From Solirubrobacteraceae bacterium (GTDB taxonomy: Bacteria > Actinomycetota > Thermoleophilia > Solirubrobacterales > Solirubrobacteraceae): a stretch of DNA of 64,000 nt. The stretch is taken from contig JAPSGI010000010.1 in NCBI GenBank assembly GCA_031177685.1, forward strand, positions 62,001 through 126,000, written 5' to 3'. A model generated the notes under the pieces. The model was not told the DNA's origin. It saw only the letters and a program-made list of their open reading frames with translations, and did no database searches. Made by a program: the position numbers and the translations under genes. This document shows positions 1 through 8,801 of the stretch, one piece after another. Within the stretch, counting starts at the first letter, position 1. Each line of letters starts with the position of its first letter.

Positions 1-516
1 GGCTTCACGCGCCTGACGGCGTCCAAGCCGACCATCGCGGCGATCTCCGGCTACTGCCTGGCCGGCGGCCTCGAGCTGGCCCTGTGGTGCGACCTGCGCG
101 TGGTCACGCAGACGGCCCGGCTCGGCTTCCCCGAGCGCCGCTGGGGCGTCCCGCTGATCGACGGGGGCACGCAGCGCCTGCCGCGCATCGTCGGGCTCGG
201 CCGCGGCCTGGACCTGATCCTCTCCGGGCGCGTCGTGGAGGCGGACGAGGCGCTGCAGATCGGTCTGGTCACCGAGATCGTGCCGGACGGGCAGCACCTG
301 GAGCGCGCGCTGGAGATGGCCGAGGGGTTGGCCGCGGTGCCCCAGGAGACCATGCTGGCCGACCGCCGCGCGGCCATCGAGGGGTTCGGCCTCCCGCTGG
401 CGGCCGGGCTCGCTGTCGAGGCCCAGGCCGGCCTGGCCACGCTCCAGGTCGCGCAGGCGGGCGCGGCCCGCTTCGCCGCCGGCGAAGGGCGCGGGGGCTC
501 GGGCGCGGGGATATAG
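1..516 (+). CDS. Enoyl-CoA hydratase/isomerase (crotonase), 3' part
   Basis: This is the C-terminal part of a crotonase-fold protein; the reading frame is open at the left edge, so the N-terminus lies outside the window. The visible protein has the family core ISGYCLAGGLELAL, which forms the oxyanion-hole region, followed by FPERRWGVPLIDGGTQRLPR and the usual GLVTEIVPD segment. Members hydrate or isomerise acyl-CoA thioesters in fatty-acid and related degradation; the exact substrate cannot be read from the sequence. It lies 31 bases before a fatty acyl reductase in the same direction, which suggests joint use in acyl-CoA metabolism. Confidence 0.9.
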   Translation, partial: GFTRLTASKPTIAAISGYCLAGGLELALWCDLRVVTQTARLGFPERRWGVPLIDGGTQRLPRIVGLGRGLDLILSGRVVEADEALQIGLVTEIVPDGQHLERALEMAEGLAAVPQETMLADRRAAIEGFGLPLAAGLAVEAQAGLATLQVAQAGAARFAAGEGRGGSGAGI

Positions 517-547
517 GCTTGCGCCAATCGGCAGCGAGGGAGAGCAC

Positions 548-2530
548 ATGACCTATTTCGTGACCGGCGCGACCGGCTTCATCGGCCGCAACCTGGTGGA
601 GACGCTGCTGGCCAACCGCGAGGGCCAGATCCACGTCCTCGTGCGCGAGGGGTCGATGGAGCGCCTGCAGGAGCTGATCGACCGCTGGGGAGAGCCGGGC
701 CGGATCGTCCCGGTTCTCGGCGATCTCACGCAGCCGCGCCTGGGCGTCTCCGACGAGAAGGTCGCCGACCTGAAGGGCAACGTCGGCCACTTCTTCCACC
801 TCGCCGCGGTGTACGACATGGCCGCGGACGCCGAGGCCAACATGACCCTGAACGTCGGCGGCACGCGCAACGCGGTCGACCTCGCCAACGCCATCGAGCC
901 GGGAACCTTCCACCACGTCTCCTCGGTCGCCGCCGCCGGCAAGCACAAGGGCCTGTTCCGCGAGGACATGTTCGACGAGGGCCAGAAGCTCGACCACCCG
1001 TACTTCAAGACGAAGTTCGAGTCCGAGAAGCTCGTGCGCGAGCTGGTGAAGTCGCCGTGGCGCGTGTACCGCCCCGCCATCGTCGTGGGCCACTCGCAGA
1101 CCGGCGAGATGGACAAGATCGACGGCCCGTACTACTTCTTCAAGGTCATCCAGCGCCTGCGCCACTTCGTCCCCGAGTGGATGCCGCTGATCGGGCCGGA
1201 GCTGGGCTACACGAACATCGTCCCCGTCGACTACGTCGCCCAGGCGATGGACCACATCGCCCACCAGGACGGCCTCGACGGCCAGGCCTTCCACCTGACG
1301 AACCCGCGCCGCCAGCGCGTCGGCGAGAGCATCAACGCCTTCGCCAAGGCGGCCCACGCGCCGCAGCTGGCGATGCGCATCGACTCGCGCATCATCCAGG
1401 CGCTGCCCACCGGCGCGATCGGCATGGCGATGAAGCTCCCCGCGTTCAAGAACGTGCGCCGCGCGGTGCTGGCCGACTACGGCATCCCGGACGACGTGCT
1501 GGACAACCTCGCGCTGACCGCCGAGTTCGACACGCGCGACACCGAGCGCGCACTGGCGGGCTCGGGCATCGAGGTCCCGCCGCTGGAGGACTACGCCGAT
1601 CGCCTGTGGGACTACTGGGAGCGCAACCTCGACCCCGACCTGTTCAAGGACCGCTCCTTCGAGGGCGCGGTGAACGGCAAGACGGTCGTGATCACCGGGG
1701 CGTCGTCGGGCATCGGAAAGGCGGCGGCGCACCGGATCGCCGCGGCCGGCGGGATCCCGCTGCTCGTCGCGCGCTCGATGGACAAGCTGCAGGAGACCAA
1801 GAAGGAGATCGAGGACCGCGGCGGGACCGCGTACGCGTACTCGGCCGACCTCTCGGACATGGAGGCGATCGACCGCGTGGTGGAGGAGATGCTCGCCGAG
1901 CATCCCGCGATCGACATGCTGGTCAACAACGCCGGGCGCTCCATCCGGCGCTCCGTCGCGCTGTCGCTGGATCGCTTCCACGACTTCGAGCGCACCATGC
2001 AGCTGAACTACTTCGGCGCGATCAAGATGGTGATGGCGCTGTTCCCGCACATGCGCGAGCGGCGCTTCGGCCACATCGTGAACGTCTCGTCGATCGGCGC
2101 GCAGACCAACCCGCCGCGCTTCTCGGCCTACGTCGCGTCGAAGTCGGCGCTGGACGCGTGGACGCGCGTGGTGGCCTCGGAGATGGTGGGCGACGGCATC
2201 ACGTTCACCACGATCCACATGCCGCTGGTCAAGACGCCGATGATCGCGCCGACCAAGATCTACGACTCCTTCCCCACGATCACGCCCGACGAGGCGGCCG
2301 ACCTGATCTGCGAGGCGATCCGGGCCAAGCCCAAGACGATCAACACGCGCCTGGGGACGTTCGGCGAGGTGGCCTACGCGCTGGCGCCCAAGGCGGTCGA
2401 CCAGATCCTGCACATGGCCTACAAGGTCTTCCCGGACTCCGCGGCCGCCAAGGGGAAGAAGGATCCCGACGAGAAGGCGTCCACGGAGCAGGTGGCGCTC
2501 GCGCACCTCATGCGCGGCGTGCATTGGTAG
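548..2530 (+). CDS. Two-domain fatty acyl-CoA reductase (AcrA1-like SDR fusion)
   Basis: The 660-residue protein holds two Rossmann domains. Residues 1-360 form an extended SDR of the male-sterility/NAD-binding-4 type with GATGFIG at 7-13 and a YFKTK active-site motif near 157. From about residue 376 a classical SDR follows with TGASSGIG near 383, NNAG near 459 and YVASK near 527. The length and domain order match mycobacterial AcrA1 (Rv3391 type), which reduces fatty acyl-CoA toward aldehyde or alcohol; the product here is inferred. The ATG is preceded by GAGGGAGAG, a good ribosome site, and a TAGGCT -10-like hexamer sits at 514-519. The 3' end overlaps the next gene by 7 bases. Confidence 0.88.
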   Translation: MTYFVTGATGFIGRNLVETLLANREGQIHVLVREGSMERLQELIDRWGEPGRIVPVLGDLTQPRLGVSDEKVADLKGNVGHFFHLAAVYDMAADAEANMTLNVGGTRNAVDLANAIEPGTFHHVSSVAAAGKHKGLFREDMFDEGQKLDHPYFKTKFESEKLVRELVKSPWRVYRPAIVVGHSQTGEMDKIDGPYYFFKVIQRLRHFVPEWMPLIGPELGYTNIVPVDYVAQAMDHIAHQDGLDGQAFHLTNPRRQRVGESINAFAKAAHAPQLAMRIDSRIIQALPTGAIGMAMKLPAFKNVRRAVLADYGIPDDVLDNLALTAEFDTRDTERALAGSGIEVPPLEDYADRLWDYWERNLDPDLFKDRSFEGAVNGKTVVITGASSGIGKAAAHRIAAAGGIPLLVARSMDKLQETKKEIEDRGGTAYAYSADLSDMEAIDRVVEEMLAEHPAIDMLVNNAGRSIRRSVALSLDRFHDFERTMQLNYFGAIKMVMALFPHMRERRFGHIVNVSSIGAQTNPPRFSAYVASKSALDAWTRVVASEMVGDGITFTTIHMPLVKTPMIAPTKIYDSFPTITPDEAADLICEAIRAKPKTINTRLGTFGEVAYALAPKAVDQILHMAYKVFPDSAAAKGKKDPDEKASTEQVALAHLMRGVHW

Positions 2531-3438
2531 CGCTTCTCCTCGTCCTCCTGCTGGCGGCGTGCGGCGGTGGGGACGAGGGGCCGGACCGCGCGAGCCTGCT
2601 GCTCGACTTCACGCCCAATGCCGTGCACGCGGGCATCTACGCCTCGCAGGCCGGGGACCCGGAGCTCCGGCTGCAGATACGGGCGCCCGGCTCCTCCACC
2701 GACTCGGTGAAGCTGCTGTCCGCCGGCCGGACGGACTTCGCCGTGCTGGACATCCACGACCTCGGGCTGGCGCGCGAGAAGGGCGCGGACCTGGTCGGCG
2801 TCTTCCCGCTGGTGCAGCGCCCGCTGGCCGCGGTGATCGCGCGCCCGGGCATCCGCTCGCCGCGCGACCTGGAGGGCCGGCACGTCGGCGTGACCGGACT
2901 GCCCAGCGACGTGGCGGTCCTGCGCTCGGTCGTGCGCGGCGCGGGCGGCGACCCCGACCGCGTGCGCACCGTGACGATCGGCTTCAACGCCGTGTCCGCG
3001 CTGCTGACGGGGCGCGTGGACGCCGCGACCGCGTTCTGGAACGCCGAGGGCGTGGCGCTGCGCCGGCGCCGTCCGGGGTTCCGCGCGTTCCGGGTGGACG
3101 ACTACGGCGCGCCGCGCTACCCCGAACTGGTCGTCTGCGCCACCCGCCGGACGGTGCGCGAGCGCCCCGAGCTGGTGGACGCGCTGCGCGACACGCTGCG
3201 CCGCGGCTACGACGACGCCGCCCGCCGGCCCGCCCGCGCGCTCGATCGGCTGCACGCGGCTGTCCCCGGCCTGGACGCCGACCTGATGCGCGCCGAGCTC
3301 GCCGCGCTGCGGCCGGCCCTGCGCCCGGTCGGGCGGCTGGACCCGGCGATCCTGCGCGCGTGGGCGCGCTGGGACGTGCGCTTCGGGATCCTGGAGCGCC
3401 CGCCCGACGTGGCGCGGGCGTTCGACCTGGCGCGCTAG
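2524..3438 (+). CDS. NMT1/THI5-type ABC transporter substrate-binding lipoprotein
   Basis: The 304-residue protein starts with a short hydrophobic signal ending in a lipobox (LAAC, Cys at about residue 13), so it should be a membrane-anchored lipoprotein. The following LLLDFTPNAVHAGIYASQ segment is typical of the NMT1/THI5-like binding proteins used in uptake of thiamine precursors and similar small molecules. No permease or ATPase gene is adjacent, so it is an orphan and its ligand is unknown. The start is placed at a TTG at 2524 because no other in-frame start exists close by; it overlaps the upstream stop. Its own stop interlocks with the convergent gene through CTAG at 3435-3438. Confidence 0.85.
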   Translation: MVALLLVLLLAACGGGDEGPDRASLLLDFTPNAVHAGIYASQAGDPELRLQIRAPGSSTDSVKLLSAGRTDFAVLDIHDLGLAREKGADLVGVFPLVQRPLAAVIARPGIRSPRDLEGRHVGVTGLPSDVAVLRSVVRGAGGDPDRVRTVTIGFNAVSALLTGRVDAATAFWNAEGVALRRRRPGFRAFRVDDYGAPRYPELVVCATRRTVRERPELVDALRDTLRRGYDDAARRPARALDRLHAAVPGLDADLMRAELAALRPALRPVGRLDPAILRAWARWDVRFGILERPPDVARAFDLAR

Positions 3439-4148
3439 CCGGGGCGCAGCGTCCAGCGCAGCGTCTCCCAGGGCGCCGTGGCCAGGGCGGCGCGCAGCTC
3501 GCTCTGGTCCTCGCAGCGGCGGTCCAGGCGCCGGCCCTCGACCGTCACCTCGACGACGTCCTCGGCGAACGGCCACGGCTCGACCGAGACGTGGTCGCCG
3601 GTAGGCGTGATCGCGAGCCCGCGCTCGACCTCGATCGTCGCGGGCAGCTTGTCCATGCACAGGGCGAGCGAGAACCAGTCCCAGGCGGCGATGAGCCGCT
3701 GGTTGCGCTCGGCCTGGGCCTCCGTGACGTCCAGCGAGGCGATCAGGGTGCGCTGCAGTTCCCGCTGCGTCTCGAGGTATTCCGCCACACCCGGCTGGCC
3801 GGCGCGCCGCTCGAACAGCATCGCGCCGTGCATCGACACGAGCAGGCCGGCCCAGCGCGACTGCGCCAGCGCCAGCCACGGCGCCCAGGACCACTGGTCC
3901 AGGTGGACTTCCAGCGGCATCTCCATGAACGAGCGCGGCCACCCGGTGTCGGGATTGAGGCCGGGATCCGCGTCCCACCGCGCCATCCCCACGTCGTGCT
4001 GCGCCGCCGCCAGGACCACCGCGTCCCGCGGCCACGGCGCCGGGAACAGCCCGTTCCCCCACGCCCGCGCCAGCTGCCCCGACAGCCACGCGTGCGCGGG
4101 CTGCCCGATGCACAGCACGGCCTCGCCCCCGAGCTCGCGCAGGACCAT
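3435..4148 (-). CDS. DUF3891 family protein
   Basis: The 237-residue protein resembles the DUF3891 family, whose function is not established. Recognisable parts are AVLCIGQPAHAWLSGQLA near the N-terminus, HDVGMARWD near 51 and HPxTGW-like NPDTGWPRSF after it; the H-D arrangement recalls HD-type metal hydrolases, but I would not assign an activity. The ATG shares its A with the TGA stop of the RES-domain gene upstream (4148), so it is probably co-transcribed with the toxin-antitoxin pair. The stop overlaps the convergent lipoprotein gene by the four bases CTAG. Confidence 0.75.
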   Translation of the reverse strand: MVLRELGGEAVLCIGQPAHAWLSGQLARAWGNGLFPAPWPRDAVVLAAAQHDVGMARWDADPGLNPDTGWPRSFMEMPLEVHLDQWSWAPWLALAQSRWAGLLVSMHGAMLFERRAGQPGVAEYLETQRELQRTLIASLDVTEAQAERNQRLIAAWDWFSLALCMDKLPATIEVERGLAITPTGDHVSVEPWPFAEDVVEVTVEGRRLDRRCEDQSELRAALATAPWETLRWTLRPG

Positions 4149-4786
4149 CAGATCTCCAGATCGACGTCAGCGTCCAGGCAGGCCTGACGAACCAGGTCGA
4201 GCCCCGGGTCGACGTCAAGCGCGACGGGGTGGTCCAGCACCGCTAGGGACGCAGCTCGCACACGGTTCTCCCACAGGATCATCGCGCGTGCGGAGTCGTT
4301 TTGGCGCGACGTCCAGACGATCCCGTGGGGCCTTGGCTTGGACCCCCACAAGGCGCGAGCCCAGGTAGCCGTATAGGGAAACTCGGACTCCTCGGTGTCG
4401 ATCACGTTCTGCCGCGTGAGACCGAGCCGCTGCAGCCCCGCGCCGTGGAGCCGTGCCAGCCGCAGCTCGTCCTCGCACCGAAGCGTCACGATGCGGTGGC
4501 CTTCGACCTGCGCGCGGTACAGGCGCCTGCGACGACCAGATCGCAAGGCACTGACGCCTCGCAACAAGCCCTCAGCGAGAGCGGTCTCCGCGTCCGCCGC
4601 CCCATAGAGCGTCGGTACGACTCGTCCAGCGACGTAGATGGGCCTGAACCGGCCGGGGCTGTCCGTCGGATTGAAGTCGAGGGGTCCCCCCCGGGAGTCG
4701 TAGACGCGCACGATCTCACGGCCCGGCTCCCAAGCCTCCATCAAAGGACTGAGGTCGCCCGCCGGCGGAACCGCTGGCCCGCTCAT
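4148..4786 (-). CDS. RES-domain toxin of a RES/Xre toxin-antitoxin pair
   Basis: The 212-residue protein carries a RES-like domain: an early Arg in IVRVYDSRGGP, GRFRPIYVA, the TLYGAADAETALAEGLL helix with its Glu, and GIVWTSRQNDSARA with the Ser toward the C-terminus. RES toxins (ParT, MbcT) act on NAD+, either by phosphorolysis or by ADP-ribosyl transfer; activity here is inferred from the fold. It starts on the base after the stop codon of a gene whose product ends like an Xre/MbcA antitoxin, the usual antitoxin-first order. At 212 residues it is a little longer than typical RES toxins. Codon third positions look less GC-rich than in neighbouring genes, which fits transfer. Confidence 0.82.
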   Translation of the reverse strand: MSGPAVPPAGDLSPLMEAWEPGREIVRVYDSRGGPLDFNPTDSPGRFRPIYVAGRVVPTLYGAADAETALAEGLLRGVSALRSGRRRRLYRAQVEGHRIVTLRCEDELRLARLHGAGLQRLGLTRQNVIDTEESEFPYTATWARALWGSKPRPHGIVWTSRQNDSARAMILWENRVRAASLAVLDHPVALDVDPGLDLVRQACLDADVDLEI

Positions 4787-5413
4787 CTACAGGGGCGACG
4801 GAGCGCTCAGCTGACGAGCGGCTTCGACTATCTCCTCGGGCGCTTCGTCGAGCAAGTCGACCGGACGGCGCCCATCCAGCCAGCCGTTCTCGGCCGTCCA
4901 CCACAGCGCCACCTCCCAATCGCTCATCCTGTCCCGTGGAAGCTCGGCGAGCACGCGCTTGACGACGGGCCTCGTTTCTCCCACGTCGTCGAACTGGAAT
5001 TCGGGATACAGAATCTGACCTCGGTAGTCGACCCCGAAGAGACGGGCCTCCTTCCGCCAGCGAGCCGCCAGGGCATGTCGGTTCTTCGCCTTCGAGCGCT
5101 CCTCGGCGACCTGCTCGCCGGTCAGGGCGCCAAACTCCTGCAGGAGCTCGGTCCGCGCCTGAGCGTTCCGGCGAGCCTGACGCACGGCTGCATCGGAGGG
5201 GAACGCGAGGCTCGGCATCAGGTCGTCGATGACCGTCTCGAGCCGCTCCTGTGTCAGGTTCGACACCGCCGCCTGCAGTTGCTCGAGGACTCGCAGCAGC
5301 CTGGCGCTGAGCCTCCTTGCTTCCTCGTCACTCAGGCCTTTGAGAGCCTCGCGGAGCTCGTCGAGCTCGTCAGGCGCGAGCGTGAGTTCCGTAATCTCAG
5401 CCGTCGCACTCAT
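4787..5413 (-). CDS. Xre/MbcA-type antitoxin partner of the RES toxin
   Basis: The 208-residue protein has a Glu/Leu-rich helical N-terminus (about 1-90, probable coiled coil), a middle segment LTGEQVAEERSKAKNRHALA followed by FGVDYRGQILYPEFQFDD, and a C-terminal WLDGRRPVDLLDEAPEEIVEAA. The last part matches the toxin-binding domain of Xre/ParS/MbcA antitoxins, where the C-terminal tail closes the RES active site. It is longer than MbcA-like antitoxins because of the N-terminal helical extension. The gene directly precedes the toxin with no spacer. A good promoter (TCGAAA - 17 nt - TAAAAT) lies 10 bases before the ATG. Confidence 0.75.
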   Translation of the reverse strand: MSATAEITELTLAPDELDELREALKGLSDEEARRLSARLLRVLEQLQAAVSNLTQERLETVIDDLMPSLAFPSDAAVRQARRNAQARTELLQEFGALTGEQVAEERSKAKNRHALAARWRKEARLFGVDYRGQILYPEFQFDDVGETRPVVKRVLAELPRDRMSDWEVALWWTAENGWLDGRRPVDLLDEAPEEIVEAARQLSAPSPL

Positions 5414-5423
5414 TTAGCTCACG

Positions 5424-5452
5424 ATTTTACCAGTCCCGCGATCAGATTTCGA
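5424..5452 (-). promoter_or_regulatory. Promoter of the RES/Xre toxin-antitoxin operon
   Basis: Read on the minus strand, TCGAAA (5452-5447) is followed after 17 bases by TAAAAT (5429-5424), a close match to a housekeeping promoter. Only 10 bases separate the -10 box from the ATG at 5413, so the transcript would have almost no leader. The -35 box lies inside the 3' end of the HD-domain gene. Confidence 0.55.
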
Positions 5453-6260
5453 AGACCTCGATCAGGCGCTTCTCGTGCTCGGCGTCGATGCGCGCGATGA
5501 CCTCGATCTGGTCCTCCAGCCCGCTGCCGCGCAGCTTCGTGGCCAGGAGCTCGTCGACCTGGAAGATCCCCGCGGAGTTCGACATGAGGATCTCCACCCG
5601 GACCGCCTTCTCGCGGCCGGCGGAGATCTTGACCTCCTCGATCGCGTAGGCCGACAGCGAGTGGATGTTCTGGTGGCCGGCCTCGAAGGGCACGCGCGAG
5701 CGTCCGCTGGCCATGTCCAGCGCGTCGGCGACGCGCACGATCGACGCCTCGACCGTGAAGGGGTCGCCGCGGCGGCGGTGCCCGATGATCGCGTGCAGCG
5801 CCTCGGCCACGGCGACCGAGCGCTCGGGCTCCTCGTAGACGCTTGACAGCAGCTGCGGGAGCTTGTCGGCGGCCAGGAACAGCGAGAACGCCTCGTGGTC
5901 CGTGCGGTGCGCCTGCATCCCCACGTCGTGCAGCATCGCCGCGGCGGCGATCACCACCTCGGCGTCGCGGTCCGCCATCCCGTGGTCGGCCACCATCACC
6001 GGCGTAACCCCGCGCCGGAACAGCAGGCGCGCCAGCCGCAGCGCGATGTTCACCACGATGCGCACGTGAACCCAGGAGTGGTCGGACATGTGCAGGCGCT
6101 CGGCGTTGAGGCCCTGCATGTGCCACCACGCCTTGAGCTGGTCGTCCGCGTTGGCCGCCGCCAGCAGCTTCTCCAGCCGCCGGTTGCCGCGAGTCGGCGC
6201 GTCCACGCGGACCTCGGCCAGCGCCTCGCGGAGGCCTTCGGCTGCGTCGCGCGCGCTCAT
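5442..6260 (-). CDS. HD-domain phosphohydrolase
   Basis: The 272-residue protein is an HD-superfamily hydrolase: HSWVHVRIVVN near 65 supplies a first His, MLHDVGMQAHRTDHE near 120 gives the HD pair, and later His and Asp residues occur in HAIIGHRRRG and RVADALDMASG. These residues normally hold one or two metal ions for phosphodiester or nucleotide hydrolysis. The start at 6260 is chosen because ATGA overlaps the stop of the Ppx/GppA gene by 4 bases, an ordinary operon arrangement; the longer upstream reading frame is antisense-like. The pairing with an exopolyphosphatase suggests a role in ppGpp or polyphosphate turnover, but that is inference. Confidence 0.8.
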   Translation of the reverse strand: MSARDAAEGLREALAEVRVDAPTRGNRRLEKLLAAANADDQLKAWWHMQGLNAERLHMSDHSWVHVRIVVNIALRLARLLFRRGVTPVMVADHGMADRDAEVVIAAAAMLHDVGMQAHRTDHEAFSLFLAADKLPQLLSSVYEEPERSVAVAEALHAIIGHRRRGDPFTVEASIVRVADALDMASGRSRVPFEAGHQNIHSLSAYAIEEVKISAGREKAVRVEILMSNSAGIFQVDELLATKLRGSGLEDQIEVIARIDAEHEKRLIEVFEI

Positions 6261-7162
6261 GCGTCGGCGGGCATCGTATCCGCGGCATCGGCCGCCGCCA
6301 GCTCCAGGATCACGCCCTCGCGCAGGCCGCCGCAGCCCACCTGCAGCGGGCAGCCGAGGCGCTCGCAGATCGCGTCGAGGACGAGCAGGCCCGCGGGCAG
6401 GAGCCGCACGCGCTCGGGGTCGAGGTCGAAGCGGCTGGCCACCTCGGCGACCGGCGTCGCCGCGAGGACGCGGACGCCGCGCTCCAGCGTCTCGCGCTCC
6501 AGCCGCCCGCCGACCAGGCGCCGCAGCGACGTCGCGGACCCGCCGACCGCGACGGCCAGCGCGGGCGGAGCGACCTCCAGTCCGGCGAAGGCGGCCGCCG
6601 CCTGCTCGCGCACCGCGTGCAGCTCGGCGGCGGCGGGCGGGTCGGAGCTCAGGTACGCGTCGGCCAGCAGGCCCGAACCGACGCGAAACGAGGCCGACCA
6701 GTGCACGCCGTCGCGCACGGTGCCCAGCGCGATCTCCGAGGAGCCGCCGCCCACGTCCGCCACGGCCACTTCCCCCTCCACCGGATGCCCGAGCGTCCGG
6801 GTCGCGCCGAGGAAGGCCAGCCGCGCCTCCTCCTCCCCGTCCAGCACGTCGACCTCCACGCCGGCGCGCCGCGCCACCGCCGCACACAGCTCGGGACCGT
6901 TGACGGCGCGGCGGATCGCGGCGGTCGCCACCGTGCGCAGGTGCTGCGCCCCCAGCTCACGCGCCAGCCGTGCCTGCTCGGCGACGACCTCCGCCACCTC
7001 CTCGACGCTGACCGCGCCGATCCGCCCGTCGCGGCGCAGTCCACGACCGAGCCGCGTGAACACCCGGCGCGCCGTCACCTCCCGCAGCACCCCGTCGCCG
7101 GGCTCGGCCACGAGCAGGCGGGTCGTGTTCGACCCGATGTCGATGCACGCGTAGAGGGGCAC
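6257..7162 (-). CDS. Ppx/GppA family exopolyphosphatase / pppGpp phosphatase
   Basis: The 301-residue protein shows the ASKHA-fold signature of Ppx/GppA enzymes: CIDIGSNTTRLLV at residues 5-17, a VATAAIRRAVNG segment and the second phosphate-binding loop DVGGGSSE near 130. These enzymes remove phosphate from polyphosphate or from the guanosine 5'-triphosphate of pppGpp. I chose the GTG at 7162, five residues before the first phosphate loop, because the longer start at 7234 would run into the divergent ABC gene. It is co-transcribed with the HD gene downstream, which may replace the C-terminal HD domain present in long Ppx proteins. Confidence 0.88.
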   Translation of the reverse strand: MPLYACIDIGSNTTRLLVAEPGDGVLREVTARRVFTRLGRGLRRDGRIGAVSVEEVAEVVAEQARLARELGAQHLRTVATAAIRRAVNGPELCAAVARRAGVEVDVLDGEEEARLAFLGATRTLGHPVEGEVAVADVGGGSSEIALGTVRDGVHWSASFRVGSGLLADAYLSSDPPAAAELHAVREQAAAAFAGLEVAPPALAVAVGGSATSLRRLVGGRLERETLERGVRVLAATPVAEVASRFDLDPERVRLLPAGLLVLDAICERLGCPLQVGCGGLREGVILELAAADAADTMPADA

Positions 7163-7199
7163 GGGAGGTGGACGGGCAGCTTGGCATGATGGGCACCGC

Positions 7200-8060
7200 A
7201 TGAGCGTGGCGATAGAGGTTCGCGGGCTGGCCAAGCGCTACGGGGACGTCGAGGCGGTGCGGGGCATCGACTTCGTCGTGGCCCGCGGCGAGGTGTTCGG
7301 GCTGCTCGGGCCCAACGGCGCGGGCAAGACGACGACCGTCGAGATCCTCGAGGGCCACCGCGAGCGGACGGCGGGCGAGGTGTCGGTGCTGGGGCACGAC
7401 CCGCAGCGGCGCGAGCGCGCGCTGCGCGAGCGCGTCGGGATCGTCCTGCAAAGCTGCGGGATGTATCGCCACGTGACCGTGCGCGAGGCCGTGGCGCACT
7501 GGGCCGGCTTCTACCCCCACCCGCGTGACGTGGACGAGGTGCTGGACCTGGCCGGGCTGAGTGAGCAGGCCGGCGTGCGCACCGGACGGCTGTCCGGGGG
7601 GCAGCTGCGGCGGCTTGACTTCGCGCTGGCGCTCGTCGGCGATCCCGAGCTGATCTTCCTCGACGAGCCGACCACGGGGTTCGACCCGGCGGCGCGCCGC
7701 CAGGCGTGGGACACCGTCCGCTCCCTGCGCGACCTCGGCAAGACCGTCCTGCTCACCACGCATTACCTCGACGAGGCGCAGGCGCTCGCCGACCGCGTGG
7801 CGATCGTGCAGGACGGCCGCATCCTGGCCCAGGGCGCGCCCGGCGACCTGGGCGCCGGCTCCACGCGCTACCGCGTGGCCTGGCGCGACGCCGAGGGCGA
7901 GGCCCACGAGCGGGTCACCGACGACCCGACCGGCCTGCTGCACGAGCTGACGACCGACGCCCTGGCCCGCGGCGAGCGGCTGGAGGAGCTCTCGGTCACG
8001 CGGCCCACGCTGGAGGACGTCTACCTCGAGCTGACGGCGGGAGGCGACGCGCGTGCATGA
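7200..8060 (+). CDS. ABC-2 type transporter, ATP-binding protein
   Basis: The 286-residue protein is a complete ABC ATPase with Walker A GPNGAGKTT near residues 37-45, signature LSGGQLRR near 133, Walker B LIFLDEPTTGFDP near 151 and the H-loop LLTTHYLDEA. The C-terminal extension after 215 is as in drug or lipid exporters of the DrrA/NatA group. It overlaps the permease gene by 8 bases, so the two form one exporter of unknown substrate. Only 37 bases separate it from the divergent Ppx gene. Confidence 0.92.
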   Translation: MSVAIEVRGLAKRYGDVEAVRGIDFVVARGEVFGLLGPNGAGKTTTVEILEGHRERTAGEVSVLGHDPQRRERALRERVGIVLQSCGMYRHVTVREAVAHWAGFYPHPRDVDEVLDLAGLSEQAGVRTGRLSGGQLRRLDFALALVGDPELIFLDEPTTGFDPAARRQAWDTVRSLRDLGKTVLLTTHYLDEAQALADRVAIVQDGRILAQGAPGDLGAGSTRYRVAWRDAEGEAHERVTDDPTGLLHELTTDALARGERLEELSVTRPTLEDVYLELTAGGDARA

Positions 8061-8799
8061 CGTCGCGCTGAGCTGGCGCCAGTACCGCCTCGAGCGCCGC
8101 ATGTTCTGGCGCAACCCGAGCGCCGCGTTCTTCAACTTCCTCTTCCCGCTGATCCTGCTCGCGCTGTTCGGTGCCGTGTTCGCGGGCGACCAGGAGGCGC
8201 TGGACGTGATCGTGCCCGGCATCGCGGGGATGGCCGTGATGGCGACGACGTTCACCGCGCTGGCCTGGAACATGACCTTCCTGCGCGAGCAGGGCGTGCT
8301 CAAGCGCATGCGCGGCACGCCGTTGCCGCCGGCCGTCTACCTGTCGGGCATCGCACTCAGCGCGCTTACCAACGCCGTGCTGCAGCTGGCGCTGGTGATC
8401 GCGGCCGGGCGCGCCTTCTTCGGCACGGGCTGGCCCCAGGACTGGGCGGCGCTGGCGGTCTTCACCGCCGCGGGCGTGGTGTGCTTCGCCGCGCTGGGCG
8501 TCGCGCTGTCGCACGCGATCCCCAACTTCGACTCGGCCGGCGCCTACATCAACGCGGTGTTCCTGCCGGTGATTCTCATCTCGGGCGTCTTCTACGACGT
8601 GGCCGAGGCGCCCGGCTTCATCAAGGACATCGCCGAGGCGCTCCCGCTCAAGCACGTCATCGACGGGCTGTCGGGCGCGCTGATCACCGGTCGCGGCGTC
8701 GCCGACAACTGGGAGGCGCTGGCCGTGATCGGCCTGTGGGCAACCGCGGGGATCGTGCTGGCGGTGCGCGGCTTCAGCTGGGAGTCCCGGCGCCGCTGA
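8053..8799 (+). CDS. ABC-2 type transporter permease
   Basis: The 248-residue protein has about six hydrophobic segments, starting with FNFLFPLILLALFGAVFAG near residue 30 and ending with a helix near 230, and is the ABC-2 membrane partner of the ATPase encoded just before it. The GTG start lies inside the end of the ATPase gene, which implies translational coupling. Together they should export a drug, lipid or similar compound; the substrate cannot be told. Confidence 0.9.
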   Translation: MHDVALSWRQYRLERRMFWRNPSAAFFNFLFPLILLALFGAVFAGDQEALDVIVPGIAGMAVMATTFTALAWNMTFLREQGVLKRMRGTPLPPAVYLSGIALSALTNAVLQLALVIAAGRAFFGTGWPQDWAALAVFTAAGVVCFAALGVALSHAIPNFDSAGAYINAVFLPVILISGVFYDVAEAPGFIKDIAEALPLKHVIDGLSGALITGRGVADNWEALAVIGLWATAGIVLAVRGFSWESRRR

Positions 8800-8801
8800 C
8801 G

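Noticed and set aside
269-2524. 751-codon open frame on the minus strand
   Set aside because: It is antisense to the AcrA1-like gene, has His/Arg/Val-rich nonsense composition and arises from the high GC content; the plus-strand protein has clear domains.
5442-6887. 481-codon version of the HD gene
   Set aside because: The upstream half is another frame of the Ppx gene; the ATGA overlap at 6260 marks the real start.
6257-7234. Longer start of the Ppx/GppA gene at 7234
   Set aside because: It would overlap the start of the divergent ABC gene, and the extra residues do not match the family.
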